From an uncultured Lachnospiraceae bacterium (GTDB lineage: Bacteria > Bacillota > Clostridia > Lachnospirales > Lachnospiraceae): a DNA stretch of 64,000 nt. Shown one piece after another: positions 8,872 through 19,100 of this stretch. A program made the translations under genes and the position numbers. The notes under the pieces are model-generated. The model saw nothing but the letters and a program-made list of their open reading frames with translations, was not told where the DNA came from and made no database searches. Within the stretch, counting starts at the first letter, position 1, and every line of letters begins with the position of its first letter. The stretch lies in NCBI GenBank assembly GCA_902779575.1, contig CACZBW010000015.1, positions 1 to 64,000 on the forward strand. Reading direction: 5' to 3'.

Positions 8872-9822
8872 ATGTTAGATAATTTCAGAGAGTGGCTTTC
8901 CGATAATCTGCGGTATATTCTGCTCGGGCTTGCAGTTCTGCTGGTCCTCGTGATCGGTGTATGCATTTTCCGTCTTGTCGGAGGAAGTTCTTCCAAAAAA
9001 CAGGGCGGTAAAACCGTTAAGAATACTGTTGAGACAGAGGAAGTTACGGAAGTGAATTCCACTCCGGTCACCAGCGTACCTGAGCTTGCCACGACGGATC
9101 TTGTCCGTGACGATTCTGCTATTCTGGAGCTGGTTACCAGGTATTATACTGCTGCCGCTTCGAAGGACACGGCCGCTCTTTCCGCGATTGTTGATCCGTG
9201 GAACGCAGAAGTTGAGGCAAGTATTCTCTCGAACGATGTGATCGAGAGTTATGAGAATATCGCCACATATTCGAAGGCGGGACCCACAGAGGATTCCTAT
9301 GTGGTCTATGCTTACTATGAGGGAAAAATCGCGGGCATTTCAACCGCGGTTCCGAGTCTCAGCATGCTGTATGTAATCCGCAACAGCGCGGGCAATCTGG
9401 TTGTTTCTGACCGGAACGCGTCCCAGGAAGTATCCGATTATATCAATTCTGTATCTTCGGATGCCGACGTCCAGGAACTGATCGCGGATGTCAACAGAAT
9501 GTGTGAATCGGCAAAGAATTCGGATCCGGCGCTCAAGGCCTTTATGGAAGGTCTGTCCGGTGCAGAGCCTTCCACGGAAGCTGCGGAGAGTTCTTCCGCT
9601 GCCGGCGGTACGGCAACCGCAATATCAGGCGTTAATGTGCGTTCGGAGCCAAGCACCAACGGTGCGATTCTTGCAGTCCTGTATGAAGGCCAGGTTGTCA
9701 ATGTCGTCGGGCTTGAGAACGACTGGGTGCATGTGAATTTCACGGACTCCTCTACAGGCAGTACGGTGGATGGGTATGTAGCCGGGAACTATCTGTCCAT
9801 GGATTCCGGCGGGACTGTATAA
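8872..9822 (+). CDS. Membrane-anchored SH3b-domain protein
   Basis: This 316-residue protein has one N-terminal transmembrane segment (about residues 15-37) with a short cytoplasmic lead. A low-complexity linker and an extracellular region of NTF2/Cdc-like helical character follow, then a bacterial SH3 (SH3b) domain at about 243-312, marked by VNVRSEPSTNG and the GYVAGNYL ending. SH3b domains usually bind cell wall peptides. No catalytic domain is visible, so a wall-sensing or scaffolding role is inferred. GGAGGT precedes the start; an intrinsic terminator follows. Confidence 0.8.
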   Translation: MLDNFREWLSDNLRYILLGLAVLLVLVIGVCIFRLVGGSSSKKQGGKTVKNTVETEEVTEVNSTPVTSVPELATTDLVRDDSAILELVTRYYTAAASKDTAALSAIVDPWNAEVEASILSNDVIESYENIATYSKAGPTEDSYVVYAYYEGKIAGISTAVPSLSMLYVIRNSAGNLVVSDRNASQEVSDYINSVSSDADVQELIADVNRMCESAKNSDPALKAFMEGLSGAEPSTEAAESSSAAGGTATAISGVNVRSEPSTNGAILAVLYEGQVVNVVGLENDWVHVNFTDSSTGSTVDGYVAGNYLSMDSGGTV

Positions 9823-9897
9823 GGCGGCAGTTTCATTATTATGGAATGCGCCGTAACGCGGATTTCCAGAGATAAAGGTTTCAGAAAAGTATGGCAA

Positions 9898-9930
9898 GAC
9901 TGCCGCATATGTATGCGGCAGTCTTTTTTA
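9898..9930 (+). terminator. Intrinsic terminator
   Basis: An 11-bp perfect stem (GACTGCCGCAT with ATGCGGCAGTC) with a four-base loop ATGT and six T residues ends the SH3b gene. Confidence 0.92.
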
Positions 9931-10037
9931 CGATAGAGGCTCAGAGTGCATGCCATGGCTGCAGGAGAAGGTAATGTCATCACAGGACCGGATGGGGAAT
10001 GAGATTTCTCTGTCTGCTGCGATCCAGGAGGAAGAAG

Positions 10038-10823
10038 ATGAAGCAGAGACGGTCTGAAACTGCATCGGGAGAGAGACCGGAAGCGGTATCGGGAAGCGCG
10101 CGTGTTCCGGAGGAAATGCGGCTGAACCGTTATCTTAGTGCGGCCGGCGTCTGCTCCAGGCGGGAGGCAGACCGCATAATCGGGGAGGGCAGAGTGCGTG
10201 TAAATGGCATTCCGGCGTCTCTGGGGATGGTTATCCGGGAAGAAGACCGGGTTTTTGTAGATGGAAAGCTGGTGCAGCCCGCGGAGCGGGAGATCTTTCT
10301 TGCCGTGAACAAACCGGCAGGGGTGGTCGTTACTACGGATCAGAGCCGGGGGGATCAGACTCTGGAAGAACTGGTCCATTATCCGGAGCGGGTTTTTGCG
10401 GTAGGAAGGCTCGACAAAGAATCAGAAGGACTGATCCTGATGACCAACAACGGTGAGGCGTCCAACAGGATCCAGAAAGCGCGAGGCAGACATGAAAAAG
10501 AGTATGTGGTGACAGTGGACCGGCCGTTTGACAGAGAGTTCCTGAGAAAAATGAGCGCAGGCGTATACCTGGAAGAGCTGGACCGTACCACGCGGCCCTG
10601 TAAAATCCGCCGGCTGGATCAGAACCGCTTTGACATTATTCTCACGGAGGGACTGAACAGGCAGATCCGAAGGATGTGTCTGGCATTGGGGTACCGGGTT
10701 CAGAAGCTTAAACGGATCCGGGTGATGAATATTGTCCTTGGTTCCCTGAAAGAGGGAAGTTACAGAGAGCTGACCCCTGAAGAACTGCAGACGCTCAAGA
10801 AGGAACTCGGAATGCTGCCGTGA
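10038..10823 (+). CDS. rluF: 23S rRNA pseudouridine synthase, RluF type
   Basis: This 261-residue protein has an N-terminal S4 RNA-binding domain (about 27-75) and an RsuA/RluB/E/F-class catalytic domain. The catalytic Asp126 lies in GRLDKESEG, and the LNRQIRRM motif is present. The C-terminal half (HEKEYVVTVDRP, MSAGV, RIMN-like and LTPEEL blocks) follows RluF, which modifies 23S U2604, more closely than RluB. The ATG at 10038 follows a perfect AGGAGG; an upstream in-frame ATG at 9999 lacks one. ligA follows after 33 bases. Confidence 0.85.
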   Translation: MKQRRSETASGERPEAVSGSARVPEEMRLNRYLSAAGVCSRREADRIIGEGRVRVNGIPASLGMVIREEDRVFVDGKLVQPAEREIFLAVNKPAGVVVTTDQSRGDQTLEELVHYPERVFAVGRLDKESEGLILMTNNGEASNRIQKARGRHEKEYVVTVDRPFDREFLRKMSAGVYLEELDRTTRPCKIRRLDQNRFDIILTEGLNRQIRRMCLALGYRVQKLKRIRVMNIVLGSLKEGSYRELTPEELQTLKKELGMLP

Positions 10824-10856
10824 GGGCGGCTGTACGGAGATAATGGAGGATAAAAG

Positions 10857-12959
10857 ATGGCGGCGGAAGAGAATAAAGTACAGACCGGGAGCAATTCTGC
10901 GGAGACTGGAAAGCCGGACGGAGACGTTTCAGGGAATACTGAGGGACCGGCAGCTATTGTACCGGAATCAGAAAAGCAGGCGGCTGCGATTGCCCGCATG
11001 AAGGAGCTTGCAGGGATTCTGGATGAGGCCGGAAAGGCATATTATGCGGAAGACCGGGAGATCATGAGCAATTATGAGTATGACCGGCTCTATGAGGAAC
11101 TGGAGGCACTGGAGAAAGAGACGGGGACGGTTCTGGCAGGAAGTCCGACGATCCGGGTGGGTTATGAGGCGGTGGAGGAACTCCCGAAGGAACGGCATGA
11201 GAAGCCGATGCTGTCTCTCGACAAAACCAAGGATATCGAAGTGCTGAGGTCTTTTGTCGGGAATCAGAAGACGCTTATTTCCTGGAAACTGGACGGACTG
11301 ACAGTTGTGCTGACCTACCGGGACGGGGAACTGGCAAAAGCTGTCACCCGCGGGAACGGAGAGGTTGGAGAAGTCATTACCGGCAATGCCAGAGTGTTCC
11401 GGAATCTTCCGCTGAGGATTCCCTACGGGGGAGAGCTGATCCTGCGCGGGGAGGCTGTCATCTCCTATCCGGATTTTGAGAAGATCAATGAATCGCTGGG
11501 AGAGCAGGAGGTCCGTTACAAGAATCCCCGCAACCTGTGCAGCGGTTCTGTGCGTCAGCTGAACAATGAGATTACAGCCCGCAGGAATGTGCGCTTTTTT
11601 GCATTTTCTTTAGTGAAGGCAGACGGGCTGGATTTCCGGAATTCCCATATGGAACAGTTCCGTTTCCTGCAGCAGCAGGGTTTTGAGGTTGTAGAGCATC
11701 TGCTGACCACTGCCGCTGAGCTGGATGAAACAATCGCATATTTTGAGAATAAAATCCGGCATTACGAGATTCCTTCTGACGGACTGGTTGCCCTCTACGA
11801 TGATATCGCCTACGGGGAGTCGCTCGGAACGACGGCAAAATTCCCGCGCAATGCATTCGCTTTCAAGTGGCAGGATGAGCTGGCTCAGACAAGGCTTCTT
11901 GAGATTGAGTGGAGCCCGTCCCGGACCGGCCTGATCAATCCGGTCGCGATTTTTGAACCGGTAGAGCTGGAGGGGACAACGGTATCCCGCGCCAGTGTCC
12001 ACAATATCAGTATCCTGAGAGCCCTGAAGCTGGGAATCGGCGATACGGTGACGGTTTATAAAGCAAATATGATTATTCCTCAGATCCAGGAGAATCTGAC
12101 GCAGTCTGATAACCTTCCGCTTCCGGAGCACTGTCCCGCCTGCGGGATGCCGCTTTCGATTCACAACGCGCTGGGGGCTGAAACCCTGGTCTGTGAGAAT
12201 CCGGACTGTCCCGCCAAGAAGATAAAGTCCTTTACACAGTTTGTGTCAAGGGACGCAATGAACATTGACGGACTGTCCGAGATGACTCTTGAGAAACTGA
12301 TCGGAAGGGGATTCATCCATCGTTTCGGCGATCTGTTCCGCCTGAAGGAACACCGGGATGAGATCATGTCGATGGAGAGATTCGGAAAGAAGTCCTGTGA
12401 AAACCTGGAGCAGAGTATCGAAAATGCAAGGGAGACAACGCTCCCGAGACTGCTGTTTGCGCTGGGCATCCCGAATATCGGCGTTGCGAACGCGAGAGGG
12501 ATCAGCCAGGCCTTCGATGACGATCTGGAGAGAGTGCGCCATGCCGGCGAGGAGGAACTGAAGGAAGTGCCGGGCGTGGGAGACGTGATGGCGAAGGCAG
12601 TCGCAGGATGGTTTGAAAATGAGAAAAACCAGGCTGTAATTGAAGATCTGCTTACCGAGATCAGCCTTCAGAAAGGCAGCTCCGCGGATGGAGCCGCAGG
12701 AGAAAAAGGAATCGGCGGAGAGCTGAAGCTGACCGGGAAGACTTTTGTCATCACAGGGTCGGTCAGCCATTTCGCGAACAGACGGGAACTGAAGGAACTG
12801 ATCGAGCAGCAGGGCGGAAAGGTGACAGGCTCGGTTTCAAAGAAAACGGATTATCTGATCAATAACGACGCCCTCTCCCAGTCCACGAAAAATAAGACAG
12901 CCAGGGAGCTGGGAATCCCGATTCTGACAGAGGAGGATTTCCTGAAAATGCTGGAATAA
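10857..12959 (+). CDS. ligA: NAD-dependent DNA ligase LigA
   Basis: This 700-residue ligase seals nicks using NAD+. The nucleotidyl-accepting Lys144 lies in SWKLDGLT. The zinc finger cysteines are Cys426, Cys429, Cys446 and Cys451, followed by helix-hairpin-helix repeats (FALGIPNIG, EVPGVGDVMA) and a C-terminal BRCT domain (about 625-700, LTGKTFVITGSVS). A low-complexity 45-residue N-terminal extension precedes domain Ia; the next in-frame Met is Met48, but GGAGG supports the long start. Motif I reads KLDG rather than the common KIDG. The gene ends at a bidirectional terminator. Confidence 0.96.
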   Translation: MAAEENKVQTGSNSAETGKPDGDVSGNTEGPAAIVPESEKQAAAIARMKELAGILDEAGKAYYAEDREIMSNYEYDRLYEELEALEKETGTVLAGSPTIRVGYEAVEELPKERHEKPMLSLDKTKDIEVLRSFVGNQKTLISWKLDGLTVVLTYRDGELAKAVTRGNGEVGEVITGNARVFRNLPLRIPYGGELILRGEAVISYPDFEKINESLGEQEVRYKNPRNLCSGSVRQLNNEITARRNVRFFAFSLVKADGLDFRNSHMEQFRFLQQQGFEVVEHLLTTAAELDETIAYFENKIRHYEIPSDGLVALYDDIAYGESLGTTAKFPRNAFAFKWQDELAQTRLLEIEWSPSRTGLINPVAIFEPVELEGTTVSRASVHNISILRALKLGIGDTVTVYKANMIIPQIQENLTQSDNLPLPEHCPACGMPLSIHNALGAETLVCENPDCPAKKIKSFTQFVSRDAMNIDGLSEMTLEKLIGRGFIHRFGDLFRLKEHRDEIMSMERFGKKSCENLEQSIENARETTLPRLLFALGIPNIGVANARGISQAFDDDLERVRHAGEEELKEVPGVGDVMAKAVAGWFENEKNQAVIEDLLTEISLQKGSSADGAAGEKGIGGELKLTGKTFVITGSVSHFANRRELKELIEQQGGKVTGSVSKKTDYLINNDALSQSTKNKTARELGIPILTEEDFLKMLE

Positions 12960-12993
12960 CAGCCGGCCTGGCTGTTGTACGCCAGGCAGATGA

Positions 12994-13046
12994 AAAAGCC
13001 CTCAACTGAACGCCATGTTTGCATGAGCAGTCAGTTGAGGGTTTTC
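12994..13046. terminator. Bidirectional intrinsic terminator
   Basis: An 11-bp perfect stem (CCCTCAACTGA at 12999-13009 with TCAGTTGAGGG at 13031-13041) is flanked by an A run on the left and a T run on the right. It can therefore end both ligA and the leftward PurF-like gene. Confidence 0.88.
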
Positions 13047-13111
13047 GTTACCGGTGCCATATCGATGAGAGTCGATAACATATTCCTGATTCGGATCAGC
13101 AGAATCAGCTG

Positions 13112-14536
13112 TCAGTCTTTGCCGTTCCAGCAATAGGTACACAGCTTGCACGGCTCCAGATCAATTGCCTCGATCATATCGTCCAGACGATGGTAATGGA
13201 GCGAGGTGAAATTGAGTTCCTTCCTGATTTCTTCCAGCATGGCGGCGTATTCGTCCGAATCCGGGTTGATATATGTCTGCAGAGTTTCAGCGGACGGGTT
13301 CGGCGTACCTTCCAGACGCATAATGGTCTTTCGGGTTATAAGTTCCCTCTCCGAACTGGACCGCGAGAAGTTCAGGTATTTGCACCCGTAGATCAGCGGA
13401 GGACAGGCGGGCCGGATATGGACTTCTTTTGCACCGCTCTCATAGAGGTACTCTGTGGTTTCACGCAGCTGGGTTCCCCTGACGATCGAGTCGTCGATCA
13501 GCAGGAGGCTCCGGCCCCGGATCAGCTGGTGAACCGGAATCAGCTTCATCTTGGCAATCAGGTTGCGCCTGTCCTGGAATGGCGGCATGAAGGACCTGGG
13601 CCAGGTAGGCGTATATTTGACAAATGGCCTGCCGTAGGGAACTCCGGAAGCGTTCGAATATCCGATCGCATGGGCTACGCCGGAATCCGGGACGCCTGCA
13701 ATCAGATCCGGGTGAACATTGCCGCGCTTTTTATCGCGCTCGGCCAGTTTGATTCCGCAGTTGTAGCGCACCTGTTCGACATTCAGCCCTTCATAGATCG
13801 AGGTCGGGTATCCGTAATAGATCCACAGGAAAGTGCAGATCCGCATCTTTTCCTGGGGTTTCTGCAGGACTTCCACACATTCGGGACTGATGAAATCGAT
13901 CTCGCCGGGTCCCAGTTCCTTCTCAGGAACATATCCCAGATTGAGGAAGGAGAAACTCTCAAAACAGACGCAGTAGCCGTATTCATTTTTTCCGACCTGG
14001 ACCGGCGTACGGCCGAATTTGTCACGGGCAGCGTAGATCCCTTCTTTTGTCATCAGGAGAAGCGTCATGGAGCCGCGGATCAGCTCCTGGGCATAATGGA
14101 TGCCTTCGGCGATCGTGCTTTTCTGATTGATTATGGAAGCGACCAGTTCCGTCGGATTGATGTCCCCGCCGCTCATCTCCAGAAAATGGGAATGTCCGTT
14201 CTCAAAGAGAATATTCACAATCTCCGCGGTATTATTGATCTTTCCCACGGTGGTGATCGCATAGGTTCCGTGATGGGAACGAACGATCAGCGGCTGCGGT
14301 TCATAATCCGAGATACAGCCGATGCCGAGATTCCCTTTCATCTTTACGATGTCTTTTTCGAATTTCGGCCGGAAATTTGCCGTCTCTATATTATGGATGG
14401 CACGGTCGAAGCCGCGCTCGCTGTCGTAAACCGCCATGCCGGCACGCCTTGTTCCCAGGTGAGAATGATAATCCGTTCCATAATACAGATCAAAGATACA
14501 GTCACGTCGTGACGCAACTCCGAAAAAACCTCCCAT
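13112..14536 (-). CDS. PurF-like amidophosphoribosyltransferase homologue lacking the glutaminase nucleophile
   Basis: This 474-residue protein has the PurF architecture: N-terminal Ntn-type glutaminase fold (about 1-230) and a C-terminal phosphoribosyltransferase domain with the PRPP loop LLLIDDSIVRGTQL (about 344-357). Cys234, Cys378 and the C-terminal CKLCTYC set (463, 466, 469) resemble the Fe-S ligands of Bacillus PurF. PurF needs Cys as its first mature residue (MCGI...), but here it reads MGGFFG. The Arg of the glutamine-binding GHVRY motif is also absent (GIGCIS). An in-frame stop four codons upstream rules out a longer start. Ammonia-dependent or regulatory function is inferred. Confidence 0.8.
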   Translation of the reverse strand: MGGFFGVASRRDCIFDLYYGTDYHSHLGTRRAGMAVYDSERGFDRAIHNIETANFRPKFEKDIVKMKGNLGIGCISDYEPQPLIVRSHHGTYAITTVGKINNTAEIVNILFENGHSHFLEMSGGDINPTELVASIINQKSTIAEGIHYAQELIRGSMTLLLMTKEGIYAARDKFGRTPVQVGKNEYGYCVCFESFSFLNLGYVPEKELGPGEIDFISPECVEVLQKPQEKMRICTFLWIYYGYPTSIYEGLNVEQVRYNCGIKLAERDKKRGNVHPDLIAGVPDSGVAHAIGYSNASGVPYGRPFVKYTPTWPRSFMPPFQDRRNLIAKMKLIPVHQLIRGRSLLLIDDSIVRGTQLRETTEYLYESGAKEVHIRPACPPLIYGCKYLNFSRSSSERELITRKTIMRLEGTPNPSAETLQTYINPDSDEYAAMLEEIRKELNFTSLHYHRLDDMIEAIDLEPCKLCTYCWNGKD

Positions 14537-14548
14537 AAACGCCCTTTC

Positions 14549-14607
14549 TCAATGCAAATGCTCATATGTATAAACGCGGGTTCGGTGGGACACGGCGTCA
14601 GCCGGCA
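14549..14607 (-). pseudogene. 3' stub of a second metA gene
   Basis: Read on the minus strand, 59 bases align with the last 60 bases of intact metA (19660-19719) at about 49 of 60 positions by hand, with one single-base deletion. It ends in the same codons for TYEHLH and TGA. Most mismatches fall at third codon positions, so the copy diverged as coding sequence before decaying. Its stop codon lies 12 bases upstream of the PurF-like start. Homology fades above about 14620. Bases 14620-14875 contain no other recognisable gene. Confidence 0.7.
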
Positions 14608-14875
14608 GACGAAGCAGGTGTACTGAACCCCTGTAAACACGGGCTTTGTCGAGGGCCTTACCCACGATTTGCCGCGCAAATTAATCGATATTTAAAGAAG
14701 AGAAAAAGGCCATACACCCTTTTCGACGTCATATTCTAACTCATGTGCGGGATTTTTTCTACCCAAACATTCTCGGAGGATGTAAAAATGGGAACATGCT
14801 TAATCGGATATAGCTGGCAGTATGCACAACAAGACGATATAATGAAGAAAACCGGAAACGCTCAGGTAAGAAATC

Positions 14876-15928
14876 ATGTATAACGAATATTTGGAAAAAA
14901 CTGAATATGTAGATTATGATCATCCGGCTGTCAGCAGCCTGGCTGAGAGATTACGAACAGATTCGCCGGATGAATTATCACTTATAAGAAATACATACTA
15001 TTTTGTAAGAGATGAGATTATGCATTCCTGGGATGCGCAGGACAGACGTGTAACGGTTTCCGCAAGTGATACACTCCGTGAAGGCGTGGGGATCTGCTGG
15101 GCTAAGGCCAATCTTCTTGCGGCACTGCTTAGAGCAAACGGTATCCCTGCAGGTTTTAGCTACCAGCGTCTGACTCTCGGCGAAACGCCGGAAACAGGAT
15201 ATTGCATACACGCAATGAATACAGTTTATGTGGCTGGTCTTGATAAGTGGATCAGACTTGACGCAAGAGGTAATAAGGGCGGTGTAAACGCTGAGTTTTC
15301 GACGGATGAAGAGAAACTTGCGTTTGAAATTAAATCAGAAGGCGAAATAGATTATCATGATAATCATTCCTATCCGGACAGTGGTCTGATGAAGATTCTG
15401 GAAGAAAGTACCGATGCGGTAGATATGTACCTTCATCGCCTGCCGGATCAGCTGACCTATGGCGTGGAGATAAGGAAAGCAACCGCTGACGATATGGATC
15501 TTCTGATGAGCAGCAGAATTGAAATGCTTAAAGTAGTAAATGGCCTGGACTATAAATATGAGTATAGTGATGAGATAATTGAAAGTATCAGGGAATATTT
15601 TGAAAAAGGGGACCATACAACAGTTCTTGCATTGGACGGAAAAAGAGTTATAGGCTGCGCATCAATCTGCTATATGCATATCATGCCGACTTTTGATCAT
15701 CCGACTGGTAATCGGGCACATCTCATGAATGTATACACGATGAAGGAATGGCAGAGACATAGCATCGCAATGAGAATGGTATCGATGCTGATAGACGAAG
15801 CCTGGAAACGTGGAGTAACCGAAATCAGTCTTGATGCGACCGAGGAAGGACGTGCTTTATATACAAAGCTCGGGTTTGTCCCGTCCACAGAAGGTATGGT
15901 TCTTGTAAAAAACTTAATAATGGCATAG
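14876..15928 (+). CDS. Transglutaminase-like domain fused to GNAT acetyltransferase
   Basis: The 350-residue protein joins two domains. Residues 1-190 form a transglutaminase-like cysteine-protease fold with the triad Cys74 (GVGICWAKANLLAALLRANG), His112 (YCIHAMNTVYV) and Asp129 (WIRLDARG). Residues 197-350 form a GNAT domain with NVYTMKEWQRHSIAMRM as acetyl-CoA motif A and a GFVPS-type ending. There is no signal peptide, so it acts in the cytoplasm. Codon use is visibly more AT-rich than its neighbours, suggesting transfer. It lies inside the metA-flanked segment. Substrates are unknown. Confidence 0.82.
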   Translation: MYNEYLEKTEYVDYDHPAVSSLAERLRTDSPDELSLIRNTYYFVRDEIMHSWDAQDRRVTVSASDTLREGVGICWAKANLLAALLRANGIPAGFSYQRLTLGETPETGYCIHAMNTVYVAGLDKWIRLDARGNKGGVNAEFSTDEEKLAFEIKSEGEIDYHDNHSYPDSGLMKILEESTDAVDMYLHRLPDQLTYGVEIRKATADDMDLLMSSRIEMLKVVNGLDYKYEYSDEIIESIREYFEKGDHTTVLALDGKRVIGCASICYMHIMPTFDHPTGNRAHLMNVYTMKEWQRHSIAMRMVSMLIDEAWKRGVTEISLDATEEGRALYTKLGFVPSTEGMVLVKNLIMA

Positions 15929-16172
15929 GAAAAAGCACCGTTGGTTTGTTTGAAGAAACAGGGATAACGCGGTTGATTCTGATAAAACACAGGATATACG
16001 GCATTAACACTGAAATAACAGGCCGATAGTGCTAAAATCAAATAAAAGTATACCGACGTGAGATGGTTAAGTGAAAACGAATGTATACAGAAACTCCTCA
16101 GAAGCTGCTTTCCGGGATGGAATAGCATCATACGTTTGAGCGGCACACATTCTTAGAAAGGAGCATGATACT

Positions 16173-19100
16173 ATGAAACCGGCATCCAGATTTTTATCTC
16201 TGTTTCTCGTGCCTGTGCTGATGCTCAGCAGCAGTGTCTGTGCCTCCGGGACCGCTGCAGCAGCCGGAGAGGAGCTTTCCGCCGGAACGGACAGCACGAC
16301 GGGGCTCTTTGTGTCCCTGACGGAAAGAACCAGCAAATCGCTGGTTTTCCCTCTCAGCGAAGAACAGGCCTCCATGGTTAAGAAGGCCGGCGCGGACAAG
16401 GTGACCTGGACGCTCCACCGGACCGCACCCTATGCCAACCCTGCGGACGGGAATTTCATCCCCCTCCACGGCGAAGAAAAGATGTTCCCCAACGAAAAAG
16501 AATCGCTCGACTTTGCGACGATCAGATTCAATGATGCGAACGAATATGGTCAGGCTTTTTCCATGGAGCACTTTGAGACTGCGCTGGACGGTTCCACACT
16601 GAAACTCGATTTCGCCACCACCCCTGTAAAGACTGGCACCAGCTCCAATAATAGTATACCCCATGAAAGCGGCGGCAGGTTTTTGGAAATCTGCGGTGAG
16701 TTTACCCTTACTGCCGAACTGGACGGAGTCACTCTGGCTTCCCTTGAGCACGTCACCATCAAGCCCTACGCCTCTTTCCACACCATGTGGGAGATGTTTG
16801 ATGAGATACAGCGGCTCGCCGGAGAAGGGGACGACGACGGCGCTACGCCCAGGCCATACGTGGAGTACGGCGTTATGGGCAAGTCATACCTTGGCTATGA
16901 CATGCCCTACCTTATCGTTGCCCGCGACAGCGCAGCTGTAAAAAAATGGCTGGATCTTTCGGAGCGGGCTGAGCAAACCGGAACCGCGGTGACCCTGGAG
17001 CTCCAAAACGCCGGGGACGATGACTATCAGGTGCCTGTCCTGTATTCCAACGTACACGCCAATGAGATCGCCGCGGCGGATGCGGTGCTGGAATTTGCCC
17101 GGCAGCTGATAGAGGAGCCCTCCATCGAATACACCAGGCTCACCGGTTTTACTGAGGAAGGAAAGGCCAAATCCGTGCAGCAGCGGAAGGAAATGGGATT
17201 GCACACTCCGGAACTGATCGAAGATCAGTGCAATTATCTGGGTTCTATCTGGCCAAACAGAATGATGGATTCCGGCGTGGTGGACGGATTTGACAGTTAT
17301 TACACATCTGAAAAGACCACCATTCATGTGGCAGATCTTCTGGACGAAGTCTTTTTCATCCTCGTGCCGGAGGAGAATGTAGATGCGCGCATGCACTACA
17401 CCCGCAATTCCGCCAGCGGCTATAACCTCAACAGGGACAACAGCTTCCAGGTCACGCCGGAGACACAGAACATGCAGCATCTGATCGGCACCTATGATCC
17501 TGTCACCTTTCTGGAACTTCACGGACTGTTAGAATCCTTTCAGATAGAGCCCGCGATACCGCCTCATCAACCCAACTTTGAGTACGACGTGATCGCCAGA
17601 AACCAGATGGCCGGCGGGGAAGCGTTCGGCGCGGCAGCTGTGGCGAATAACCCGTTTTACCAGAGTTATGTGTCAGAGATGCGCGACTACTTGCAGTGCG
17701 ACGGGAACGGCAGGCCGTTCTGGTTGGTAGGCGGAAATGATTATCCTACCATCTTTACTCCGACGTATGCCATGCTCCATGGCTGTGTCGGATACACCGC
17801 TGAGCTGCCCGCATACTCCGAGACCACCTGTCAGGCAGCTGTCTACGGGCTTTGGGGGCTGGCTGATTACGTGGCTGCCAACAAGGAGAGCTACTTCGCA
17901 GATCTTGCGGAGATCTACTCCCGCGGCATAGAGAACCGGAACTCCGATGCCGAGGTTGGTCCCTGGTTCGTAGATGTGCATGACGAGGCCGGTGCCGAAG
18001 CAGAGATCTTCCGTCCCGTTCATACAGGGGAAGGAGAGAACGGACAGTTCTTTCCCGAGTGTTACCTGATCCCTTTGGATGCGGAGAACCAGACGAATCT
18101 TCAGGCAGCCTTTGAAATGATCGAATACCTGACCCGCAACGACGTGAAGGTCAGTATAGCCGGCTCCCCCGTAACTGCGGACGGAAAGACACTGCCTGCC
18201 GGGACCGCCGTGGTTTCCATGTATCAGGCGAAGCGGTCTGTGGCCAATGCTGCCCTTTTCAGAGGGACTTTGATCAAAAACTGGGAGTCTATGTCTAATG
18301 GAGCCAGCGGATCCTTTAATTACATCCGCGGCTTTGACATGGTCACCTGTGTGAAACCGGCGGAATACGATGCGATCGCAGAAGCTTTAGGCCAGACCAT
18401 AAGCTATGATACGCTGCAGCCTTTCCTGCAGGAGACCGCTGTATCTCAGTTTACCGGTGAGGAGGGCTGGGATGTTATCATCTCCAATGCCTCTGAGAGT
18501 TCAACCGCAGCTGTGAACACTCTTCTGAGTTCCGGAAAAAAGGTCGGTATGATCACCGAGGGCACGTACAAGGGCGACTTTATCTGCTCTTATGAGGACT
18601 GGCAGTCCGTATCTGCCGATCACATACTCACAGGCACCGGCGTGAAGGATCCGGATCTTACCGCCTTTGTCATCGGAAAGACCCCCACGGTCTACATCAG
18701 TGGTACAAAGGAAGCGCTTACGCCTTCTCCTGACGGCTACGTGTACAACACCCTCGTAACCCTTTCAACTGATTACAACAATGAGCGGATCGCAATGGAG
18801 CTGATGGGGTTTGGTACGACTGAGGACGTCGCCATGGCTGACGCGGTGGCAGGCGGCGCAGGTCTGGACGAGGAGACCCTTGCCGCTGTGCAGGCAGGGG
18901 TTCCCTATGTGGGATACACCGAAAGCTCCGTGGAGACCGTCCGGGAATACCTCCTTCCGGATCTTCAGACCGGCTCCGCTGACGGAGTTGACTGCCTGGG
19001 CTATGTTACCTATCCCACGGAAACTCTCGTTAACGCAAGTTATATCATGGATGGGGACGACGTATTCTATGCCATCGGCACCAACTACTTTACGACTCTG

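Noticed and set aside
13190..14512. Long plus-strand open frame of 440 codons
   Set aside because: It lies wholly antisense to the PurF-like gene and its translation shows no family features.
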